Positions 46,548 through 54,728 of a DNA stretch of 64,000 bases are shown here, one piece after another. The position numbers and the translations under genes were made by a program. Positions within the stretch are counted from its first letter, which is position 1, and the number at the start of each line of letters is the position of its first letter. This stretch comes from Vreelandella malpeensis (GTDB lineage Bacteria > Pseudomonadota > Gammaproteobacteria > Pseudomonadales > Halomonadaceae). The stretch lies in assembly GCF_020622355.1 (NCBI RefSeq), contig NZ_WHVL01000001.1, positions 930,001 through 994,000 of the forward strand, read 5' to 3'. A model generated the notes under the pieces. The model was not told the DNA's origin, made no database searches, and was given only the letters and a program-made list of their open reading frames with translations.

Positions 46548-47594
46548 TCACGCCTTTGCGCCACCCCGGGCCTCGAACCCCTGCAGTACGCTTACCACAT
46601 TGACACCGATATCGTCCACCGCATAGCCCCCTTCCATCAAAAAGACGGTCGGAAGCCCGGCATCCGCCAGCCGCTCGCCCAGCGCGGTGAAGTCGTCGCG
46701 CGTGAAGGTGAAGGTGCTGATCGGATCGTGCTCGAAGATATCCACCCCGAGCGAGACGATCAGAAGCTCGCACTCGATACGAGCGATCTGCGCCAGCGCC
46801 TTCTCGAGCGCCTGCATCCAGACGCTGACCGGGGTTTTCGGCGCCATCGGGTAGTTGGCGGTGAAGCCCTCGCCCTCGCCTTCACCGGTTTCATCCGCAT
46901 AGCCCAGGTAGTAGGGAAAGGTGACCTCCGGGTCGCCGTGCAGCGAGGCGAAGAAGACGTCCGAGCGGCGGTAGAAGATCTGCTGGGTGCCGTTGCCGTG
47001 GTGGAAGTCGACGTCGAGCACCGCCACGCGCTTGTAGCCGCGATCCAGCGCGCGCTGGGCGGCGATGGCGGCGTTGTTGAAAAAGCAGTAGCCGCCGAAC
47101 TGATCCGTGGCCGCGTGGTGGCCCGGAGGGCGACAGAGGCCGAAACTCGGCTCACCACTTTCAAACGTGTGCTCAAGAGCAGCGAGGGCGGTGTCCTTGC
47201 TGGCGAGCGCCGCTTCGAACGTGCCTTCGCAGAGCGAAGTTTCCGCTGCCAGGGCGTAGTAGCCAAGCTTTCCGCCAAGCGAACGGGGGATGCGGTCGGA
47301 GCGCAACGTGCGCGCCGGCCAGATGCTCGGGATCGCCTCACCGGTGCGGCCTTCGGCCTGCCAGGCGGGCCAGAAGTTGGCAAGGAACTCGATATAGCCT
47401 GCGTCGTGTACCGCTTTCACGGGCTCGAGGCCGTAATCATTGGGGGCGCGCACCTCGCCAAGCCCCGCACGCTCGATGGCCTCGAGCACGATCTCCATGC
47501 GCCTTGGCGTCTCGAAAGGCGTGACCAGGGTGCTGCCGTAAAGCTCGGTAGTCGCCTGGCGGCGAAAGCTCTGCTCGGAGAAGAACGTCATCAT
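46548..47594 (-). CDS. Histone deacetylase / acetylpolyamine aminohydrolase family protein
   Basis: Zn-dependent deacetylase of 348 aa. The charge-relay His pair is in CRPPGHHAA, metal ligands in VLDVDFHHGNGTQ and a later Asp in VDIFEHDPI, and the C-terminal MEGGYAVDDIG loop carries the catalytic Tyr. Bacterial members act on acetylated polyamines, lysines or other amides; the substrate is not clear. Its ATG overlaps the stop of the GIY-YIG gene (ATGA), placing it last in the ychJ-giy-hdac operon. Confidence 0.9.
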   Translation of the reverse strand: MMTFFSEQSFRRQATTELYGSTLVTPFETPRRMEIVLEAIERAGLGEVRAPNDYGLEPVKAVHDAGYIEFLANFWPAWQAEGRTGEAIPSIWPARTLRSDRIPRSLGGKLGYYALAAETSLCEGTFEAALASKDTALAALEHTFESGEPSFGLCRPPGHHAATDQFGGYCFFNNAAIAAQRALDRGYKRVAVLDVDFHHGNGTQQIFYRRSDVFFASLHGDPEVTFPYYLGYADETGEGEGEGFTANYPMAPKTPVSVWMQALEKALAQIARIECELLIVSLGVDIFEHDPISTFTFTRDDFTALGERLADAGLPTVFLMEGGYAVDDIGVNVVSVLQGFEARGGAKA

Positions 47595-47896
47595 GGCGAA
47601 AGCTCCTTGAAAACGGAGGGGTCATCCAGCGCCCAGCACGCCGCCCAGCGGCGCTTCTCGGCGGGGGTCTGCTGCTTCAGCCGGTACTCGGCGCGGCTCG
47701 CCTCGGCGCGGTTCTCAAACGGCTGCGCGCCGAGTATCGCGTGAGGCGGATTGGCCCGAGTGTAGCGCGCGCCCTTGCCCTGGCAGTGGGCGTGGTAGCG
47801 CCGAGCCAGGTCGTTGGTGATGCCCGCGTAAGTGCCGCGCCGGCACTCCAGCAGATAAAGATACCACGGCGCCCGTGCGCCTTCGCCGTCAGCCAC
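47591..47896 (-). CDS. GIY-YIG domain protein (YhbQ-like)
   Basis: Small nuclease-fold protein of 101 aa with a single GIY-YIG domain: WYLYLLECRRGTYAGITNDLARRYHAH, then GKGARYTRANPP and a Glu in RAEASRAEYRLKQ. The start is a GTG at 47896 that overlaps the end of ychJ by 8 bp, with AAGG upstream; the longer open frame is the ychJ shadow. Such UPF0213-type proteins have a nuclease fold but unclear function. Confidence 0.85.
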   Translation of the reverse strand: MADGEGARAPWYLYLLECRRGTYAGITNDLARRYHAHCQGKGARYTRANPPHAILGAQPFENRAEASRAEYRLKQQTPAEKRRWAACWALDDPSVFKELSP

Positions 47897-48347
47897 TGCA
47901 GCACGCCTTGAACTTGCGATGACTTCCGCATGGGCAGCGCTCGTTGCGCCCAAGCTTGAGTCTTGCAAGGCGCGGCTCACCGTCGAGGTAGTACCAGCGC
48001 CCGGCCTCGAACACGAAGCGCGAGACTTCCTCCAGCGCATGCCAGCCGCCCTCAAAAAAGTACGCCGTGAAATGCACCGTGCCACGCCCGCCTTCCGGCT
48101 TAGGGGCGTTCTCGATGGAAAGCCGTTTCCACTGCGTGCTCGGGTCCGGCGCAAGCGTTTGAGGCCGCGTACTCGGGTGCCAGGTGGCCCTCAGGTAGTC
48201 GACCAGATCGAGCGCGAAGGCGGTGTAGCGCGAGCGCATCAGCGCCTCGGGCGTGGGGGCGGGTGTGCCCTGGTGGTAGACGTGACAGCACGCTTGGTAC
48301 ACGGCGTCACTGCCGCAGGGGCAACTTGTCATCAGGCTCGAGGTCAT
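47889..48347 (-). CDS. ychJ: YchJ family SEC-C domain protein
   Basis: UPF0225/YchJ protein of 152 aa with Cys-rich SEC-C-type zinc motifs at both ends (CPCGSDAVYQACC and RCPCGSHRKFKACCSG) around a central NTF2-like fold (ALMRSRYTAFALDLVDYLRATWHPSTRP). The zinc sites are inferred from Cys spacing. Start at 48347, or the Met six codons in (48332). First gene of the operon with the GIY-YIG and deacetylase genes. Confidence 0.88.
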   Translation of the reverse strand: MTSSLMTSCPCGSDAVYQACCHVYHQGTPAPTPEALMRSRYTAFALDLVDYLRATWHPSTRPQTLAPDPSTQWKRLSIENAPKPEGGRGTVHFTAYFFEGGWHALEEVSRFVFEAGRWYYLDGEPRLARLKLGRNERCPCGSHRKFKACCSG

Positions 48348-48494
48348 AACGGTGGCCCCATCAACGCGGGTGCATCGGGCCTTTTTCCTGTATCGGTAAC
48401 GGTCGATATGGGTATAGTAGCAGAGTCACATCGCCAAAAAAGACGGAGTACGACACACGCCCTAACCATCTTTCCAGACGCAACGGAGGTTCGC

Positions 48495-48806
48495 ATGAAG
48501 GTATACAGACCGGAGTGGCAGTGCACGTTCAGCGTAAACGAGGGCGCGGTAGACGCGGCCCGCTGGAAAGAGCGATTCGCCTGGCGACTCAGGCAGTGGG
48601 CCGACCGCCTCCAGGGCGGCGGTCGTACGGTTCGAATCGATTGCCGCGTCACGCCTGCGATCAGCCGGGCCGAGGTGGACACGTGCCTGGTCAAGGGTTT
48701 CGAGGTCACCCAAGGCCTGATCACCCAGCTCGCCCACCAGCAGGCCTGCGAGCAGGTGATGCGCGACGCCAAGGCGGAGCTTTACGAGGAGCACTCCTCG
48801 CCCTGA
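48495..48806 (+). CDS. Hypothetical protein, 103 aa
   Basis: I do not recognise this family. The ATG at 48495 has ACGGAGG 5-8 nt upstream and a terminator follows the gene, which makes the gene convincing. It starts MKVYRPEWQCTFSVNEGAVD; the middle is a basic, Trp-containing amphipathic region (RWKERFAWRLRQWADRLQ) and the C-terminus is helical. No signal peptide. It is probably transcribed alone from a promoter in the 147-bp gap after the divergent ychJ start. Confidence 0.72.
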   Translation: MKVYRPEWQCTFSVNEGAVDAARWKERFAWRLRQWADRLQGGGRTVRIDCRVTPAISRAEVDTCLVKGFEVTQGLITQLAHQQACEQVMRDAKAELYEEHSSP

Positions 48807-48826
48807 CGAAAACGTTTATTGATACC

Positions 48827-48853
48827 AAAACACCCGCACAAGGCGGGTGTTTT
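48827..48853 (+). terminator. Intrinsic terminator after the 103-aa gene
   Basis: CACCCGC (48831-48837) pairs with GCGGGTG (48843-48849), extended by AAAA/TTTT, loop of 5 nt. Good bidirectional terminator. Confidence 0.88.
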
Positions 48854-48872
48854 CGTTGGTGGCTTGTCGCCC

Positions 48873-48969
48873 GTGCCGGGTAGCCCTACGCGAGGGCGCT
48901 GTGAATACCTCCCTGTACGCTACTTTCGCCTTCCTTGGCGAAAGACCCTCGCTACGGGCTACCCGACAC
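48873..48969. repeat. 97-bp palindromic repeat element (REP/MITE-like)
   Basis: A 24-bp left arm starting GTGCCGGGTAGCCC at 48873 is nearly the reverse complement of the right arm at 48946-48969, which ends GGCTACCCGACAC; only a few mismatches occur. A second perfect hairpin (CTTTCGCC / GGCGAAAG, 48923-48944) lies inside. No coding potential. Only one copy is in this window, so its status as a dispersed repeat is inferred. Confidence 0.65.
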
Positions 48970-48999
48970 TACCAACAGTGGCCTCGAAAGCTTCGACGA

Positions 49000-50169
49000 T
49001 CATCCCTCGAACGGCGCCTCCAGCGCCCGGCCCATCCGGGTCATGAATTCGACGCACGCATCGAGCTCGCTCTTCTCGATGTACTCGTCCGGCTGGTGGG
49101 CCTGGGCGATGCTGCCCGGGCCCAGGATGATCGTCTGCAGCCCCTGGCCCTGGAACTGGCCGGCCTCGGTGGCGTAGGCCACCGCATGGTTTGCGCACTC
49201 GCCGGGCAGGTGATCCTTGGCCAGGCGCAGCACGGCGGCGTTGTCGCGATCGGCCAGGCCCGGCACGGTGACGTTGAGCGCCTCGGTTGCGATCTCGACG
49301 CGCTTGCCGCGCGCTTCGAGCTCGGTCTTGAGCGAGGCAGCGTAGGCGGTGAATCGCGCGAAGATCTCCTCGAAGGTTTCCGTGGGAAGGTGGCGGATCT
49401 CCCACTCGAAGGTGCATTCGCGGGCCATGATGTTGATCGCCGTGCCGCCCTTGATCCTGCCCACGTGGAGGCTCGTGTGGGGCACGTTGAAGGCCTCGTC
49501 CACCCGTCCCTCGTCCACCAGCGCGGCCATGGTGTCCTCGATGAAAGTGACCAGCCGCGCGGCGACGTGGATCGCCGAGGTGCCCTGGTTGACCTGGCTG
49601 CTGTGCGCCTCGCCCCCGGTGACCGTGGTGCGCAGGTTGGTCGCGCCCTTCTGGGCCACCACCGGCTGCATCAGGGTCGGCTCGCCGACGATCACGTGCG
49701 CCGTGGTGGAGTAGTGCTCGAAAAAGCGCTCGATCAGCGCAGGCGCTCCGACGCAGCCGACCTCCTCGTCATAGGAGAAGCCGAAGTAGATCGGCTGGGC
49801 GAGCGGCGCCTTGACCCACTCGGGAACCAAAGACAGCGCGCAGGCGATGAAGCCCTTCATGTCGCAGCTGCCGCGGCCATAGAGCCGACCATCGCCGCCA
49901 TCGTGCAGGGTGAACGGGTCCGTCGACCAGGGCTGGCCCTCGACCGGCACCACGTCGGTGTGGCCGGAGAGCATCACTCCGCCCGGCGCGTCCGGGCCGA
50001 TGCGGGCGATCAGGTTCGCCTTGGTGCCACACGGGCTCGTCACCCGCTCCGAGGCGACGCCGTAGCCGGCGAGGTACTCCTCCACGAACGCGATCAGCGC
50101 GAGGTTGGAGCCTTTGGACGTGGTATCGAAGGCGACCAGGCGGGTCAGTAGCGAAATGGCGTCAGTCAT
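49000..50169 (-). CDS. argE: Acetylornithine deacetylase ArgE
   Basis: M20 metallopeptidase of the arginine pathway, 389 aa. Metal-binding motifs: SGHTDVVPV, GRGSCDMKGFIA, the catalytic Glu pair in SYDEEVGCVG, a Glu in VGEPT and a His near GSIAQAHQPDEY. The length is as expected for ArgE. It hydrolyses N-acetylornithine to ornithine. Its 5' leader has a 13-bp tandem repeat abutting the start. No other arginine-synthesis gene is adjacent. Confidence 0.92.
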   Translation of the reverse strand: MTDAISLLTRLVAFDTTSKGSNLALIAFVEEYLAGYGVASERVTSPCGTKANLIARIGPDAPGGVMLSGHTDVVPVEGQPWSTDPFTLHDGGDGRLYGRGSCDMKGFIACALSLVPEWVKAPLAQPIYFGFSYDEEVGCVGAPALIERFFEHYSTTAHVIVGEPTLMQPVVAQKGATNLRTTVTGGEAHSSQVNQGTSAIHVAARLVTFIEDTMAALVDEGRVDEAFNVPHTSLHVGRIKGGTAINIMARECTFEWEIRHLPTETFEEIFARFTAYAASLKTELEARGKRVEIATEALNVTVPGLADRDNAAVLRLAKDHLPGECANHAVAYATEAGQFQGQGLQTIILGPGSIAQAHQPDEYIEKSELDACVEFMTRMGRALEAPFEG

Positions 50170-50172
50170 GGG

Positions 50173-50204
50173 GCTCTCTCACAGAGCTCTCTCACAGAGC
50201 TCTC
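50173..50204. repeat. 13-bp tandem repeat abutting the argE start
   Basis: The unit GCTCTCTCACAGA occurs at 50173-50185 and 50186-50198, with a partial third copy. On the argE strand this puts repeated GAGAG, the likely ribosome-binding sequence, just upstream of the ATG at 50169. Confidence 0.8.
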
Positions 50205-50294
50205 GCTGGTTGTGCAATGGCGTCCACCCTATCACCGGCCACTGCCCTCGCCTACTGCCAAAGTTGCATGAGCCTCGCGTTCGTCGCCGGTTAT

Positions 50295-50312
50295 CGTTCA
50301 TCAGTTTGTCAT
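50295..50312 (+). promoter_or_regulatory. PHO-box-like repeat before ugpB
   Basis: CGTTCAT-CAGT-TTGTCAT has two TCAT-type 7-mers exactly 11 bp apart, 86 bp before ugpB. By eye it matches the PHO box at 13 of 18 positions; the first half is weak. Ugp systems are classical PhoB targets, which raises its plausibility. The rest of the 228-bp gap shows no gene. Confidence 0.4.
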
Positions 50313-50397
50313 CTAAACTCACTACTGTTCGGTGCACCCAAAACCTCAACAAACGCACTGTGCCACCTGGCGATGCCAGGGCGACAAGGAGCCTACT

Positions 50398-51726
50398 ATG
50401 CCTCGTTTCACGTTACGCGCGCTGTCGGTCGGTATCGCGGCCGCCACCCTGAGCGTTTCCGCCCAGGCGGCGACCGACATCACCTGGTGGCACTCCATGG
50501 GCGGCGAGCTCGGCGAGCGCCTGGTCGGCCTGGCCGAGGAGTTCAACGCCACCCAGGACGAGTACCGGGTCGTTCCCTCTTACCGGGGCGAGTACGAGCA
50601 GACCATGGTCAACACCATCGCCGCCTTCCGCGCCGGCGAGCAGCCGCACATCGTGCAGATCTACGAAGTGGGCACCGGCACCATGATGGCCGCCCGCGGC
50701 GCGATCTACCCGGTATTCGAGCTGATGGAAGAGCACGGCAACACCTTCGACCCCAATGACTACCTGCCCGTGGTGACCGGCTACTACACCGACACCGACG
50801 GCAACATGCTCTCGATGCCGTTCAACTCCTCGACGCCGATCCTCTACTACAACAAGGACGCCTTCGAGGCCGCCGGGCTCGATCCGGAAACGCCGCCGAC
50901 CACCTGGGCGGAAATGGGCGAGATGGGCCAGCAGATCGTCGATGAAGGCGCGGCGCCCTGCGGCTTCACCATGGCCTACGCCGCCAACTGGATCGGTCTC
51001 GAGAACTTATCGGCGCTGCACAACCAGCCGATTGGCACCAAGGAGAACGGCTTCGGCGGGCTCGACACCGAGTTCGACTTCAACGGCGAGGTGCAGGCGC
51101 GCTTCTGGGATCAGTTGAAGGAGTGGAGCGACAGCGGCGTCTACAGCTACGGCGGCCCGGCCAGCGGTCCGGACGCGGCGCCCTCGTTCTACGCCGGCGA
51201 CTGCGCGATGTACATGAACTCCTCGGCCTCGCGCGCCGACGTGCTGGCCAACTCGGATTTCGAGGTCGGTTTCGGCATGCTGCCTTATTATGATGACGTC
51301 GAGGGCGCGCCGCAGAACTCGATCATCGGCGGCGCGACCCTGTGGGTGCTTTCCGGCCACGAAGACGACGAGTACGCCGGCGTGGCGGCGTTCCTCGAGT
51401 ACCTGTCGCTGCCGGAGGTGCAGGCCGAGTGGCACCAAGGCACCGGGTACCTGCCGATCACTACCGCAGCGTTCGAGCTGAGCCAGGAGCAGGGCTACTA
51501 CGACGAGAATCCGGGCGCGGACATCGCCATCGAGCAGATCAACCTCAACGAGCCCACCGAGAACTCCAAGGGTCTGCGTTTCGGCAACTACCCGCAGGTG
51601 CGCATGATCCTCGACGAGGAGTTCCAGGCGGTGCTGGCGGGTTCCAAGGATGGCCAGCAGGCGCTGGACGACGCGGCGCGCCGCGGCGACCAGATCCTGC
51701 GTGACTTCGAGTCGGCCAACAACTGA
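50398..51726 (+). CDS. ugpB: sn-Glycerol-3-phosphate-binding protein UgpB
   Basis: Periplasmic binding protein of 442 aa; signal peptide of ~22 residues (cut after AQA). The mature sequence closely follows UgpB: ITWWHSMGGELGERLVGLAE, YRGEYEQTMVNTIAAFRAGE and VQIYEVGTGTMMAARGAIYP; later NQPIGTKENGF and YFNSS-type regions are also typical. AAGGAG precedes the ATG at 50398. It would bind glycerol-3-phosphate or glycerophosphodiesters released from phospholipids. Confidence 0.93.
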   Translation: MPRFTLRALSVGIAAATLSVSAQAATDITWWHSMGGELGERLVGLAEEFNATQDEYRVVPSYRGEYEQTMVNTIAAFRAGEQPHIVQIYEVGTGTMMAARGAIYPVFELMEEHGNTFDPNDYLPVVTGYYTDTDGNMLSMPFNSSTPILYYNKDAFEAAGLDPETPPTTWAEMGEMGQQIVDEGAAPCGFTMAYAANWIGLENLSALHNQPIGTKENGFGGLDTEFDFNGEVQARFWDQLKEWSDSGVYSYGGPASGPDAAPSFYAGDCAMYMNSSASRADVLANSDFEVGFGMLPYYDDVEGAPQNSIIGGATLWVLSGHEDDEYAGVAAFLEYLSLPEVQAEWHQGTGYLPITTAAFELSQEQGYYDENPGADIAIEQINLNEPTENSKGLRFGNYPQVRMILDEEFQAVLAGSKDGQQALDDAARRGDQILRDFESANN

Positions 51727-51745
51727 TCCCGCCCCCTGAAGTGCT

Positions 51746-51808
51746 CCGGCCCTCAGGGCCGGGGCGTGTCGTGACCGCCATCCCATGGGCCCGGCCGGGC
51801 CCATGGGA
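51746..51808 (+). other. Two GC-rich hairpins between ugpB and ugpA
   Basis: First, CCGGCCC (51746-51752) pairs with GGGCCGG (51756-51762). Second, 51781-51808 is a perfect 28-bp palindrome, each half reading TCCCATGGGCCCGG or its complement. No T-run follows. Together they resemble intercistronic elements that stabilise the mRNA of a binding-protein gene. Confidence 0.65.
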
Positions 51809-51873
51809 TGGTGCGTTTCCCGACTCATTCCCGGCGGCTTGCCGCCTCGTGCACCCGCAAGACAGGACGTGCC

Positions 51874-52758
51874 ATGCAGACCAAACGCTCCACCTACCGG
51901 CATCGGTGGCTTCCCTACCTTCTGCTCGCGCCGCAGCTCGCCATCACCCTGGTGTTCTTCATCTGGCCGGCGAGCCAGGCGGTGAAGTCGAGCTTCGAGC
52001 GCACCGATGCCTTCGGCTTCAAGACCACCTTCGTCGGGCTCTCCAACTACGCCCGCGTACTGGCGGATCCGGGCTATCTCAACGCTTTGGGTCGCACCGC
52101 GATCTTCGCCGTCTCGGTCACCGTGCTCTCGATGGGGGTAGCGCTGCTGCTGGCGGTGTGCGTCAACCGGGTCATCAAGAGCGCGCGGTTCTACACCACG
52201 CTGCTGGTCTGGCCCTACGCCGTTGCCCCGGTGGTCGCCGGGGTGCTGTGGTGGTTTCTGTTCAACCCGACCATCGGGCTCTTGCCGCACCTGCTTGACT
52301 GGTTCGGCATCAACTGGAACCACCGCGTCTCCGGTACCCAGGCGATGATCCTGATCACCATTGCCGCCGCCTGGAAGCAGATCTCCTACAACTTCCTGTT
52401 CTTTCTGGCCGGGCTCCAGTCGGTCCCGCACTCGCTGATCGAGGCCGCCGCCATCGACGGCGCCACGCCGTTCAAACGCTTCTGGACCATCGTCTTCCCG
52501 CTCCTGTCGCCGACCACCTTCTTTCTGATGATCATCAACATCAACTACGTGATGTTCGACACCTTCGGGGTCATCGACGCCACCACCGCCGGCGGCCCTG
52601 GCACCGCCACCATGACGCTGGTCTACAAGGTCTACACCGACGGCGTGGCGGGACTCAACATCGGTTCCTCGTCAGCCCAGTCGGTGATTCTGATGGGCAT
52701 CGTCATCCTTCTGACGTTCATCCAGTTCCGCTATGTGGAACGCCGGGTCAACTACTAG
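51874..52758 (+). CDS. ugpA: Glycerol-3-phosphate ABC transporter permease UgpA
   Basis: Inner-membrane permease of 294 aa with six helices. The EAA loop reads [22 protein letters not shown]; the end YVERRVNY and the start [20 protein letters not shown] fit UgpA. The ATG at 51874 has AGGA upstream; the earlier frame covers the palindrome and is not used. Confidence 0.93.
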   Translation: MQTKRSTYRHRWLPYLLLAPQLAITLVFFIWPASQAVKSSFERTDAFGFKTTFVGLSNYARVLADPGYLNALGRTAIFAVSVTVLSMGVALLLAVCVNRVIKSARFYTTLLVWPYAVAPVVAGVLWWFLFNPTIGLLPHLLDWFGINWNHRVSGTQAMILITIAAAWKQISYNFLFFLAGLQSVPHSLIEAAAIDGATPFKRFWTIVFPLLSPTTFFLMIININYVMFDTFGVIDATTAGGPGTATMTLVYKVYTDGVAGLNIGSSSAQSVILMGIVILLTFIQFRYVERRVNY

Positions 52759-52765
52759 TGCGCCC

Positions 52766-52826
52766 AGGTTATGACATCAAAGGTTATGACATCACAGGTC
52801 ATCGACATCAAAGGCTATCGACATGG
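52766..52826 (+). repeat. Four imperfect 15-16 bp direct repeats ending at the ugpE start
   Basis: AGGTTATGACATCAA, AGGTTATGACATCAC, AGGTCATCGACATCAA and AGGCTATCGACATGG follow one another. The last unit supplies the AGG ribosome-binding bases and the ATG of ugpE at 52823. The array appears to be a local duplication of the translation start region. Confidence 0.85.
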
Positions 52827-53671
52827 TTGAAAACAGACGCTTTCTCAATGTGCTGACCCATCTGGTACTCATCATCGGTGTCTTGGTGGTGGCGTTTCCA
52901 GTGTATGTCGCGTTCATCGCCTCGACTCACGAGGCCGGCGCCTTCGTGCGCGGGGTGATCCCGCTCACCCCCGGCGACCATTTCTGGGCTACCTACTCGC
53001 AGATGCTCGGCTCGGGCTGGCAGGTGGCGGGCGCGCCGCCGGTGTGGCTGATGCTGGCCAACTCGACCATCATGGCGCTGGCCATCGCCTTCGGGAAGAT
53101 CACCATCTCGATCCTCTCGGCCTTCGCGATCGTCTACTTCCGCTTTCGCTTTCGCCTGCTGGCGTTCTGGATCATCTTCATCACCCTGATGCTGCCGGTG
53201 GAGGTGCGCATCATTCCTACCTACGCTGTGGTGGCGAACCTGGGAATGCTCAACTCCTACGCCGGCCTCACCCTGCCCCTGATCGCCTCGGCCACGGCGA
53301 CGTTTCTGTTTCGCCAGTTCTTCATGACCGTTCCCGAGGAGCTGATGGAGGCGAGCCGCGTCGATGGCGCAGGACCCATGAAGTTCTTCAAGGACATCCT
53401 GCTGCCGGTATCCATCACCAATATCGCGGCATTGTTCGTGATCATGTTCATCTACGGCTGGGTGCAGTACCTGTGGCCGCTGCTGGTCACCACCCAGGAG
53501 GATTTCTACACCATCGTACTCGGCATCAAGCGCCTGATGGCCTCTTCTGATCGGGTGCCCGCCTGGAACCTGATCATGGCCACGGTGACGCTGGCCATGG
53601 TGCCGCCGGTGATGGTGGTGCTGTTGATGCAGAAACTGTTCGTGAAAGGCCTGACCGAGACGGAGAAATAA
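52823..53671 (+). CDS. ugpE: Glycerol-3-phosphate ABC transporter permease UgpE
   Basis: Second permease, 282 aa, six helices. The EAA loop is [22 protein letters not shown]; other UgpE-like stretches are [21 protein letters not shown] and [20 protein letters not shown]. Forms the channel with UgpA. The gene ends 1 bp before ugpC. Confidence 0.94.
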   Translation: MVENRRFLNVLTHLVLIIGVLVVAFPVYVAFIASTHEAGAFVRGVIPLTPGDHFWATYSQMLGSGWQVAGAPPVWLMLANSTIMALAIAFGKITISILSAFAIVYFRFRFRLLAFWIIFITLMLPVEVRIIPTYAVVANLGMLNSYAGLTLPLIASATATFLFRQFFMTVPEELMEASRVDGAGPMKFFKDILLPVSITNIAALFVIMFIYGWVQYLWPLLVTTQEDFYTIVLGIKRLMASSDRVPAWNLIMATVTLAMVPPVMVVLLMQKLFVKGLTETEK

Positions 53672-53672
53672 G

Positions 53673-54728
53673 ATGGCCAGTATTACCTTGGAAGGGCTGA
53701 AGAAGACCTACGCCGGCGACGTCCAGGCGGTGAAGGGCGTGGACCTTGCGATCAAGGATGGCGAGTTCGTGGTGCTGGTGGGCCCATCGGGCTGCGGTAA
53801 GTCCACGCTCCTGCGCATGGTGGCCGGGCTCGAGACGATTTCCGACGGCACGCTCAAGATCGGCGACCGGGTGGTCAACGACCTCGAACCCGCCGAGCGC
53901 GACATCGCCATGGTGTTCCAGAACTACGCGCTCTACCCGCACATGACGGTCTACAACAACCTCGCCTACGGGCTCAAGAACCGTGGCTTCAAGAAGCCCG
54001 AGATAGAGGAACGGGTACGCCACGCTGCCAGAATGCTCGAGATCGAGGAGTTCCTTACCCGCAAGCCGCGCCAGCTCTCCGGCGGCCAGCGCCAGCGCGT
54101 GGCGATGGGCCGGGCGCTGGTGCGCGAGCCCGCCGCTTTCCTGTTCGACGAGCCGCTGTCGAACCTGGACGCCAAGCTGCGCGTGCAGATGCGCGTCGAG
54201 ATCAAGCAGCTGCAGCGCCGGCTCAAGACCACCAGCCTCTACGTCACCCACGACCAGCTCGAGGCCATGACCCTGGGCGACCGGCTGGTGGTGTTGAACG
54301 CCGGGCAGATCGAGCAGGTGGGCACGCCCATGGAGATCTACGCCCGCCCGGCGAGCATGTTCGTGGCAAGCTTCATCGGCTCGCCGGCGATGAACATGGT
54401 GCCCGTCGAGTATCTGGCCACGCGAAGCACGGAGTCACTGCTCGACGACCTGCCCGCGGGCACCGACGTGGTCGGTATCCGCCCGGACGATATGCACCTG
54501 ACACCGCCAAGCACCCCGCACCTGGTGGTCGAGTCGACGCTGGCGCTTTTCGAGGCCGCCGGCGCCGAGAGCCACCTCTACGTGCGCTTATCCGAAAGCG
54601 ATCAGCCCACGGTGATCCGCGTCAGCGGCCAGCCGCCCGTTCGTGAAGGCGAGACGCTGCGTCTTTACGTTGCCCGCGAGGCGCTGCACCCCTTCGACAG
54701 CGCCTCGGGCAAGCGTACCGGCGGCTAG
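53673..54728 (+). CDS. ugpC: Glycerol-3-phosphate ABC transporter ATPase UgpC
   Basis: MalK-type ATPase of 351 aa. Walker [11 protein letters not shown]-loop [16 protein letters not shown], signature [15 protein letters not shown], Walker [15 protein letters not shown] and an H-loop in [12 protein letters not shown], then a C-terminal TOBE regulatory domain ([11 protein letters not shown]). In the Ugp system the ATPase domain can receive phosphate control. Its stop codon shares CTAG with the convergent nucleotidase gene. Confidence 0.94.
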   Translation: MASITLEGLKKTYAGDVQAVKGVDLAIKDGEFVVLVGPSGCGKSTLLRMVAGLETISDGTLKIGDRVVNDLEPAERDIAMVFQNYALYPHMTVYNNLAYGLKNRGFKKPEIEERVRHAARMLEIEEFLTRKPRQLSGGQRQRVAMGRALVREPAAFLFDEPLSNLDAKLRVQMRVEIKQLQRRLKTTSLYVTHDQLEAMTLGDRLVVLNAGQIEQVGTPMEIYARPASMFVASFIGSPAMNMVPVEYLATRSTESLLDDLPAGTDVVGIRPDDMHLTPPSTPHLVVESTLALFEAAGAESHLYVRLSESDQPTVIRVSGQPPVREGETLRLYVAREALHPFDSASGKRTGG

